NCBI GenBank assembly: GCA_900491605.1
Contig: UESW01001509.1
Coordinates: forward strand, 62,001-126,000
Origin: Calamus simplicifolius
Lineage: Eukaryota > Streptophyta > Magnoliopsida > Arecales > Arecaceae
Reading direction: 5' to 3'
Length of the DNA stretch: 64,000 nucleotides
Positions 55,871 to 64,000 of this stretch are shown here, one piece after another. The first letter of the stretch is position 1; every line of letters begins with the position of its first letter. Both the position numbers and the translations under genes were made by a program. A model generated the notes under the pieces. It had not been told where the DNA came from and did not search any database. It saw nothing but the letters and a program-made list of their open reading frames with translations.

Positions 55871-57387
55871 TGTTGGCCTAGATGGCAACCCAAGAGGAGG
55901 GGGGTGAATTGAGTTCTTAAAAAATTTAATGCTTAAAAATGATTTCACAAAGTGAGAGTGCACAAGGAGAGTATGCAATAAGTGTGATGCTAAGAATGCA
56001 AAGCAGAATATAAAAATAGAGTTGAGAGAAGAAGAAATAAGCACGATAAACACAAAGGTTTATAGTTCGGTGTTAGCTACACCTACATCCACTCCCAAGC
56101 AACTCTTGGGTCCACACTATAATCATCCTGATTACAGCCGAGTTGTTTTATAAGCTCATAATCCAAACTTGTTGTTTTACAACTGGATCACAATGAACCC
56201 AGCTAATTTTTATAAGCTCACCAGCACACAATCTATCACAAGCTAACCTTAGCTTGCACAAGGCCAACTGCTTTATCTGATTCAATCACCTGATTGAATC
56301 AGAAACTAAATGTATCAAAGAAATGGTTACAATAGAATGAAAGCTTTCAAATAAGAAAATAAACAATATAAGTGAGATAGAAATAGAAAAGCCTGATTAA
56401 AAGATCTTTGAGGTTGAGCTTTTCTTTTTTTTTTCTTTCTTTTCTTTTGGATGATCTTCTTCAAGATAAGATTAAAGCTTTGGAAGAAATTTGATGCAGA
56501 GGATGTAGAAGAACTAGGGCTCTTGTTTTTCTTTTTTCTTTTGATGGAAATCCTTCAGAGTTGGCTTTTGAATACTTTCAATTTCTCTAAACTCTTTTTC
56601 GAACACTTGGGATTTCAAATCTAAGATTTCACTCTTGATATTTCTTTATTCTTTTCTTGATTTCTCCTCCTTGTTTCAAACGATCAAAACCTTCCTTTTA
56701 TAATCTTCTCTTAATACATATTTTGATGCAAAGCATCTGTTAAAAGTGCTTGTGGATGAGTTTATCATAAAAAAGGAAAGAGCCATTGGAGTTTATTTGA
56801 AAAAAGATATCCGTTGGAGTTGTTTCTGACACTTTTGAAAATTACCTCTGACAGATTAGAGTCGGCTCTAATGGCCTAAGGTCGGCTCTAAGTCGGGATG
56901 CTTGAAATAGTAAAGTCTGTCCGTCGCGAAGTTAGCTCTAACTTTCCTTGGGGTCGACACATTGCGTGTTGGAGTCGGCTCTAACTGAAGCGGGAGTTAG
57001 CTCTAATTTTTCAAAAAATATACTTTTTTCTTGTCAATTAGAGTCAGCTCTAATTCCCTGCAGAGTCGGCTCTAATTTGATTCCGAAAAGAGGTTCTCTG
57101 TTCTCAGGTTAGAGTCGGCTCTAATTTTTTTAGAGTCAGTTCTAAACCATGCCGAAAGTGCCAAACTATTTCGATACGCTCCGGAGTCGACTCTAATCCC
57201 TCTAGAGTCGGCTCTAATGTCTGAACTTTTGACACATGACATTAGAATCAGATCAAACTCAATTTTTCTTTAGATTTTGATTAATTAAACATTTGAATCC
57301 CTAAAATACTTAATCAAAATCATAGTAATATAAGGAATATACTCATATGGCTTTTGTTATTCATCAAAATCAATAAATGGGTCAACA
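55871..57387 (-). repeat. 3' LTR of a Sirevirus-like copia element
   Basis: On the minus strand the repeat would run TGTTGACCC ... GGCCAACA, about 1.5 kb with TG...CA ends. It is bounded on the right by a purine tract. The part at 56060-56130 (CACCTACATCCACTCCCAAG) and the opening GAGGAGGGGGGTGAATTGA are typical of plant Sirevirus LTRs. Only this LTR lies in the window; the partner should lie to the right of 64000. Confidence 0.75.
56860..57220. repeat. Palindromic motif array in the Sirevirus LTR
   Basis: About eleven full or partial copies of TTAGAGTCGGCTCTAA, an inverted repeat of TTAGAG/CTCTAA around TCGG, at irregular spacing. About six more weak copies lie outside the LTR at 59655-59822. 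Confidence 0.85.
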
Positions 57388-57402
57388 ATCTCTCCCTTTT
57401 TG
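57388..57402 (-). other. Polypurine tract of the Sirevirus-like element
   Basis: The minus strand reads AAAAAGGGAGAGAT immediately before the LTR. Confidence 0.7.
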
Positions 57403-58398
57403 ATAATAACAAAAACATTGAGTATATGCATTTCAATTTTAAATAATTAGAGTAATACTTTTCAAAACTTTAAACATAATTATTTTGAACACATACTTCA
57501 TTCAAAAAAATTGCATTCCATGTTCATAGTCTTCAAGTTTTTAAAATGCAATTCCAATTGTCAAAACAACATTGCCCTTATCAAATTAAATTTAAATAAG
57601 CTTCCCCTGAGTAATATAACTTCCCTATATATGTGCATACTACATAATTGCTTAAAGTCCATTTGAAGTCCATATGCATACAACTCTTTTTCCCCCTTTT
57701 TTGTTATCAACAAAAGGTTAAGAAAGCATAGGGTAGTCCTTGCTCAGATTGGAATTTAATTTAACTTAGATAAGAATTAATCATCATAGAACACAATTAT
57801 AAAAATCAAAGATGTTCCATTAAGATCAGAAAAATTCATATATTGCATTCATAGTCATTGATTTCAAGTACAAGTTAAATGAAAAATACACCCAAAGTGT
57901 AAAGTAAACATAAAACAAGATAACATATCTTAAAAGTCCTTAGTACAAGCTAAATAACAATATAACCTAACTTAAAACAAAAATCTAAGCACAATATTTG
58001 AAGTCCTAAAATCTAAGGATAATCTAAGATAGATTTGGTTGAAGTTGATTGGATTGGAGTTGAAGTAGCTTGGCTTGGCTTGGAGTTGAGTGATTGGATT
58101 GACTGGAGAAGCAGAAAGAGAAAGGAACATCACTTCAGAATCTTTTTTAATTCATCTAAAATTTGTTCCATTCCTTTTTTTTGAACCTTTATAAAATCAT
58201 TAATAAGTTTTTCAACAAGGAAAGCGCTGTCATAATTTTCTCTTGTAGCTCTACATTATCTTTGGAATAAACATCTGAGTCACCTCCAATATCTTTGATC
58301 TTATCAAAAATAGATCATAACTCAGTCTTCAAAGTATCAGAAGGAGTACTGAATGATGATTCAATCTTCTCGATCTTCTCTTTCAAAGTCTATACAAG
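57403..58398. other. Non-coding 3' internal region of the Sirevirus-like element
   Basis: It contains the extra purine-tract-like sequence CTTTTTCCCCCTTTTTTG (about 57686-57703) and no coding frames. Multiple polypurine tracts are known in Sireviruses. Confidence 0.45.
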
Positions 58399-59532
58399 CT
58401 ACCTGAATCCCAATAACTGATCTCTGACATCATCTTTAATTTTTGCCTCATGCTCAACCAACAAGGCTTTGAGCTGCTCGATCTGTCTATCAGAAAAATT
58501 AGAAGAACTAGGAAAAAGGTAGTGGTCATTGCTGGTATCGATGGAGGTGCTGAAGTACTCGTCCAGGTGAAGAATATCCAAGAACATATGGTCCAACTTC
58601 TGAAGGTCCAGAGATCTCATCATCGAATTCAATATCAGTCTCTGCTCGAACTTGCTCGGCTCCATCAGATTGTCTTTCCTTTGCCATTGGCCCTCAACTT
58701 TTCTAAAGCCCATACGATGAAGAGTGGAGACATTATAGTAGTCGTGCGCCCCAGCTTCTTTTGTAGCTCATTCTTTAAAATATTCATCCCTTGGCTTCGA
58801 AATATCAAAGTTAGAAACATGCATATGGTAAAGTGGACCTCTTCTTAGTCCCGGCCTCAGCCATGTATCCAATCATCATTCCGGCCAAGTTAATTGGATA
58901 CCCATTCATCACACAATCCATCAGAAGAACATCTCTTTCAGATACATACTCAAATTGCCTAGTCTTGGGAAACAAAACTCTGCTGCAAATGTTATGAAGT
59001 AGTCTCAGTTCTACTCAGCTGATTTGCCTTTACTTCTTCAAATTCAAAATTTCTCTTCTTAACATTCTTGTTAATGCCTCACCTCTATCACTGACGAGTG
59101 GTAGCCATTCCAACAATAGGAATCTTCAAGATATTTCTCAGAATTTCAGAAGTGAGATGGACTCGGATTCCTCTCACATAACTAACTAATCCACCATCCC
59201 CTCTACTTATATTGTTGTAGAATTCTCTAACTAAAGTAGGATAAGTGGGGACTTCAATAGAACATACTCTCTCTCAGCCCATTTCTTTTAACTATCTACA
59301 ATTGAAAAGCCTTCTTAGTCAAGAAAATTGAAGTCTACCTTTCTTCCCATGATAATTGATTTTCAGCTACAAAGTCAACTTGTGGAGAGGGTGGGGTAGG
59401 AATAGCACTTAGAGTTGAGAAGAAAGAGATTGAAGGAGTGCTTGGAGAAGGTGGCCTCGTCGGACGTCGCACGGAGCGCCTTTCGATCGTGACGAAGACT
59501 CCAATGGTGGATGCATAGCGTTTGGGGGCCAT
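58399..59532 (-). pseudogene. Envelope-position ORF of the Sirevirus-like element
   Basis: Downstream of pol on the minus strand, a frame opens MAPKRYASTIGVFVTIERRS followed by a Pro/Ser-rich stretch (59532-59335). Broken frames continue to 58399, the last ending with a charged, possibly coiled-coil segment (SDRQIEQLKALLVEHEAKIK). The position, the start MAPKR and the decayed LPYG-like block near 58830 match the extra ORF of plant Sireviruses and related plant transposon proteins. Its function is unknown. Frameshifts and stops make it non-functional here. Confidence 0.5.
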
Positions 59533-60013
59533 TGAGGTTAGGGATGATGAGAATCAAAGGTGTTTGGAGGATTGAGAGAGGTGGAGAAGAGTTTAGAACA
59601 AATTAGAGTCGATTTGGTTAGAAAATGGGTCAGCCCTACATATAACAAAGGGGACCACTTAGAGTCAGCTTTCAAAAAGTGAGGTATCGGCTTTAAGTCG
59701 GTAACACAGTCAGCGCTCGAAATAGAATCGGCTCTAACAATAGCTAGAGTTGGCTCTAATGAGCAGACATAGACTTCGGATAATTAAAGTTGACTCCAAC
59801 TCCAATAGAGTCGGCTCCAAGACAATTTCAATGAAAGATAAAGAGTTTCAAAGAATCTGAAACTTATTAAATTAGGAATCAAACTCTAGATAAATTTTCT
59901 TAAAGTGTGGGGGGTCAAGAAATTCAAATGTCTAGATGATTTTCCTTAGAATCATAAGAAGATTTTCAAGAAAATACTTGAACTCTAAATAATAATTCTC
60001 AAGAGTTTCAAAA

Positions 60014-60480
60014 CTACTCTAATGGATCACAAACTCCTAATTCTCCTTTAATATAATAAAATCTCTTTTCACTTAAGGGTTTTATAAATATATCAGCTAA
60101 TTGTTTATTAGTACACACATAATCAAGACAAACATCATTGTTAGCAACATGTTCTCTAATGAAATGGTGTCTTAGCTCTATGTGTTTGGTTTTTGAATGT
60201 TGAATAGGGTTCTTGGTCAAATTTATTGCACTAGTATTGTCACACCTAATTGGAATCTTGTCAAGTGTGATACCATAATTCCCAAGTTGTCACTTAATCC
60301 AAAAATTTGAGCATGGCAACTTTCAGCTAACATATTTAGCTTCAGCAGTTGATAATGCAACTGAATTTTACTTTTTGCTAAACCAAGAGATTAAGTTACT
60401 GCCTAAGAATTGGCATGCACCACTTGTGCTTTTTCTTTCTAGTTTACAATCAGCAAAATCAGAATCAAAATATGCAATTA
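60014..60480 (-). pseudogene. Sirevirus-like pol: RNase H end
   Basis: The minus-strand frame reads SKTKHIELRHHFIREHVAN, then VCTNKQLADIFIKPLSE, the C-terminus of a copia RNase H. Decayed upstream parts include a CKLERKSTSGACQFLG-like stretch at about 60400-60450. Several frameshifts are present. Confidence 0.8.
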
Positions 60481-61460
60481 GATTAAATGTTGAGTCACTA
60501 TAGTACCAAAATCCTTACATTTTTAGTTCCACTTAAGTATCTAAAAATTCTTTTTACAACAATTAAGTGAGATTCTCTAGGATCAAATTGATATCTAGCA
60601 CATAAACATATAGCAAATATAATATTAGATCTACTAGCCGTTAAATAAAGTAAAGAATCAATCATACCTTTATAAAGCTTTTGATCGCTTTTTTACCATC
60701 CTCATCTTTATCGAGTTTGCATGAAGGACTCATTGGTGTGCCAAGTGGTTTGACAATTTTCATACCTAACTTCTTAAGAATTCTCTTCGTATATTTGTTT
60801 GGTTAATAAAAATTTCTCTTTCTTGCTTGATTTGAAGTCCAAGGAAGAAATTTAGTTCTCCCATCATGCTCATTTCAAATTCTCCCTGCATTAGCTTTGC
60901 AAAATCTTGACAAAGAAGATTGTTAGTAGCACCAAATACTATATCATCAATATAAATTTGCACTACTAATAAATCTTTTTCTTTTCTTTTCAAAAATAGG
61001 ATTTTATCAATATTTTCTCTAGAAAAATTATTTTTAATCAAAAATTTACTCAGCCTATCATACCAAGCTCTAGGTGCTTGCTTTAAACCATAAAGTGCTT
61101 TGTGTAGTTTAAAAACATGATTTGAAAATTCATAATCTTCAAAACCAGATGGTTGCTTAATATAAACTTTCTCATTTATAAAAATCATTTAAGAATGCAC
61201 TTTTTACATTCATCTGAAATAAATTAATATTTATGCAATCTGCAAATGCAAGAAACAATCTAATGGCTTCTAATCTAGCAATAGGTGCAAAGGTTTTATC
61301 AAATCAATACCTTCTTCCTGACTATATCCCTTTGCAACTAATCTAGCTTTATTTCTAATAATAATACCATCTTCATCTAACTTATTTCTAAACACCCATT
61401 TGGATCCTATAACTGGATAATCTTTGGGTCTACAACTAGGGTCCATACCTTATTTTTAGT
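60481..61460 (-). pseudogene. Sirevirus-like pol: reverse transcriptase
   Basis: The best frame, 61188-60766, reads VYIKQPSGFEDYEFSNHVFK, then LHKALYGLKQAPRAWYDRLS, the catalytic box QIYIDDIVFGATN and LMQGEFEMSMMGELNFFLGL. This wording is characteristic of Sirevirus/Maximus-type copia. The motif is YIDD instead of YVDD. The part before it (61200-61460) continues in other frames, so the enzyme is broken. Confidence 0.85.
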
Positions 61461-62990
61461 AAATTGATTCAGTTCTTCTTGCATGGCTAACATCCAATAA
61501 CTATCTTTCAGCTTCGTCAATTGTCTTGGGCTCTATATGAGATACAAATTAATGCAAGATGATTATTGATGTTTCTCATGGATGATCTAGTTCTTACACC
61601 TTGAGATATATCACCTATGATTAGGTCCTTTGGATGACCATAAGCATATCTCCAATCTCTATATAGATTTGAATCATTACGAGTAGTATCATACCATCAT
61701 CCTTAGGTGAGTCATCATCCTTAGCTCAGGTTCATGATCTGAAGATACATCAACATTCAACTTTTCAAAATCTCTTCTAAGTATATTAGTATCTTCCTCA
61801 TCATCTTTTTTTTTCAAACTTGATACTAAAGACTCATCAAAACTACATCAATTGACTCTTCTACAATCAAATACTTCTTATTGAATACTCTATATGCCTT
61901 GCTAGATGTGGAATAACCTAGGAATATACATTCATCTGACTTAGCATCAAACTTTTCAAGATTTTTCTTTCCATTATTATGAATGAAACATTTACAATCA
62001 AATGCATGAAAATAACTAATGTTGAATTTCCTATCATGTCATAGCTCATAAGGAGTTTTCTTAGGGAGTGTTTGAAATAGGGGATAAGGGGGGATATCCC
62101 TCCCAAAAGCTATTACTAAAAGGGATATGTCTGAAAAAGTTTAACCAGAGGAACATGGGTTATCCCCTGAACTTATTCCCTAGGAAACCCAGAATAACTA
62201 AAGTTATCCCTTGATGGCAGACTTGTAATTTTAAAAAGATGCTTATTCCCTCAGCTATCCCCTAGATAAATGCTATCCCGTACATTTATCTAGGGATAGC
62301 TTTTGGAGAATCAAACACTACTTAAGGATTGATCTAATTAAGGCTCTATTTAGGATGTATCATGCTGTATTTATGGCTTTCGTCCAAAAATATTTTGGGA
62401 GTTGACTTTCACATAGTATGGTACGGGCCATGTCTTCTAGAGTCCTGTTTTTTCTTTCTACAATCTCATTCTATTGAGGTATCCTAGGTACTAAAAAATT
62501 ATGATGGATGTCATTTTCAATGAAGAAATCTTTAAATGAGTAATTTTAAATTCAGTCCTATGATCACTTCTAAGAGACACTATAGTAGTGTTTTTCTTAT
62601 TTGTGACTTTCTTGAATAATTTTAGAAATATCAAGAAAGTCTTATTTTATGAGCTAAAAATAATACCCAAGTGAATCTAGAGTAATCATCTACTATCACA
62701 AGACCATATTTCTTTCCTTCTAGACTAGTGGTTCTAGTAGGTCCAAAAAGAGCCATGTGTAGTAGCTCGAGTGGCTTAGAAGTGGAAACAACATTTTTAG
62801 ATTTGAAATAATTCCTAGTTTGTTTTTTAAATTGACATGCATCACAAACTCTATTATTTTCAAAATCTAATTTTGGAAGATCTTTAACCAAATTCATTCT
62901 AAGCAATTTTGAAATTAAGTGTGTGCTTGCATGACCTAATCTATGTGTCATAGCCATCCAATCTTATTTACCTTAGCATTATCAGCAATT
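61461..62990 (-). pseudogene. Sirevirus-like pol: integrase, with MITE insertion
   Basis: The frame 62957-62631 reads HRLGHASTHLISKLLRMNLV, CDACQFKKQTRNYFKSKNVV and LELLHMALFGPTRTTSLEGK, then VIVDDYSRFTWVLFLAHK. In the family the block is LLHMDLFGP, so the first catalytic Asp is replaced by Ala. The rest of the core and C-terminus (62620-62330 and 62060-61470) is decayed and interrupted by the MITE at 62064-62321. Confidence 0.8.
62064..62321. mobile_element. Tourist-like MITE inside the Sirevirus integrase
   Basis: The ends GGGAGTGTTTGAAATAGGGG and, in reverse complement, GTAGTGTTTGATTCTCC are inverted. TTA flanks both sides (62061-62063 and 62322-62324). The interior matches the cluster at 23720-24213 (GAAAAAGTTTAACCAGAG, CTGAACTTATTCCCTA). 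Confidence 0.8.
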
Positions 62991-63140
62991 AGGCAATTGT
63001 TACTTATACACAAATTGTTCAAGTCAATTAAGTATACATTGTCATTTCTATTTTCAACAAAGATAATGCTACTGTCAATGGGATTCGATACAGTGCAGAT
63101 AGATCTTCAAAGGAAACTTTGAAATCTTTATCGCATAGTT

Positions 63141-64000
63141 TACTACAAGAAAATACTGAAATAGCGATGCAAATTTAACAATGCAATGATGCGTCACTAA
63201 ATTACGACCACATTGTGACGCCTCCGCGACAACAAAACACTACGACGCAATTAGCGACGCATTAGCGACGCATTAGCGACTCAATAAATCAAAAAATTAA
63301 AAAAATAATTTTTTTATTTAACGATGCAAGTAATGCATCAGAATATTTTTAAATTTAGTTTTTATAAAATATAAATATGAAAAAAAATATTGCGACACAA
63401 CTCAGTGCATCGCAATGATTTTAAAAAAATTAATTATGTTAAATAGCGATGCATTAGAGATGCAATAAACCAGAAAATTAGAAAAATTATTTTTAATTTA
63501 GCGACGTACTAATTGCATCGCAATTATTTTAAATAAAATTAATTTTTATAAAATATAATTATAAAATAAAAAAATTACGATGCAACCCAGTGCGTTGCAA
63601 TGTTTTTAAAAAAATTAATTATGTTAAATAGCGACGCAATAGCGATGCAATAAAATAGTAAATTAATAAAAATAATTTTTATTTAGCGACGCAAGTATTG
63701 CGTCGCAATGTTTTTTTTAAAAATAAATTTATAAAAATATTAAAAAGAATTATGAATAAAAATCGTCGCAATATTTTTAAAAATATTGTTTAAGAAATCT
63801 GAATATTCTTTTTAAAATATATATGTGTGTGTGTTAAACTTTAATCATATGAGAACTGGAGCGAGATAAGATACAAGAAGAACGAAAGTTAAATGACTAG
63901 CATCTAAAGAAAGACTTGGATCCAAACAGATAAACAAGGGCCAAAAAGAACAAAGAAACGATTCAAAACGGGGGGTAAAAAAAGCCCTAGAAAGGTAGAC
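63141..64000. mobile_element. Second CACTA element, cut by the window end
   Basis: It begins TACTACAAGAAAATA (one base from the CACTACAAGAAAA terminus) followed by CTGAAATAGCGATGCAAATT. It continues with a subterminal array built on GCGACGCA/TGCGTCGC units (63155-63790) separated by A/T runs. It interrupts the Sirevirus-like element. The far end is outside the window. No coding sequence is seen, including in the unassigned 63790-64000. Confidence 0.75.

Noticed and set aside
58450..58848. 132-codon plus-strand frame opposite the Sirevirus envelope-position ORF
   Set aside because: It lies antisense to the better-supported minus-strand frame and has no motif of its own.

Overview
The window is eukaryotic nuclear DNA from a flowering plant, probably a monocot. 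A palm-like genome would fit, but I cannot prove it from sequence alone. The evidence is plant-type gene families with spliced exons (ATG8, the EMC5/magnesium-transporter family, TFIIE-alpha, PPR, 3-ketoacyl-CoA synthase, plastid Cpn60-alpha) sitting in a dense mixture of plant transposons. There are no operons, CRISPR arrays or rRNA genes. Only two host genes are complete or nearly so. An ATG8 gene (minus strand, 50137 to 41770) has five exons that join without a break into 118 residues. An EMC5/membrane magnesium transporter gene (minus strand, 33080 to 29705) has four exons, a GC-AG first intron and one missing base in exon 3.

Layout, left to right. Positions 1-3670 hold fragments of four unrelated host genes: a PPR E domain, a KCS exon end, a second PPR gene and a Cpn60-alpha exon. 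The second PPR fragment lies inside a 2.5 kb non-autonomous CACTA transposon (771-3280) whose right half is a long array of palindromic subterminal repeats. Positions 4213-12127 are a complete Ty1/copia retrotransposon on the minus strand with 360-bp LTRs, a 5-bp target duplication, PBS, PPT, frameshifted gag-pol and an extra gag-like ORF in its leader. A decayed RTE-type LINE follows (about 12620-14021), then two exons of a TFIIE-alpha gene (15047-14491), MITEs, and a miniature LTR element (TRIM, 18908-19469). Four copies of one L1-type LINE family with an RNase H domain lie at 20697-21101, 25958-28422, 37610-40128 (minus) and 51327-52832. Two of these have clear 15-17 bp target duplications. 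An older, different LINE remnant occupies about 34640-36660.

The EMC5 and ATG8 genes both read leftward. Their long introns collect repeats: ATG8 intron 4 (about 5.9 kb) holds a minus-strand RTE LINE, a 5' half of a tRNA-Pro gene and small tandem duplications. The right end (55871-63140) is a Sirevirus-like copia element on the minus strand. It has a 1.5-kb 3' LTR rich in a short palindrome, an envelope-position ORF and a decayed pol. A Tourist-like MITE is inserted in it, and at 63141 a second CACTA element begins that runs out of the window. A Mutator-transposase remnant abuts its LTR.

The host genes do not form a pathway. EMC5 acts in ER membrane-protein insertion and ATG8 in autophagosome formation; their closeness looks incidental. 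The most unusual items are the CACTA element carrying a PPR fragment, the copia leader ORF, the palindromic Sirevirus LTR array, the strong hairpin at 37428-37498 and the single-base break in EMC5.
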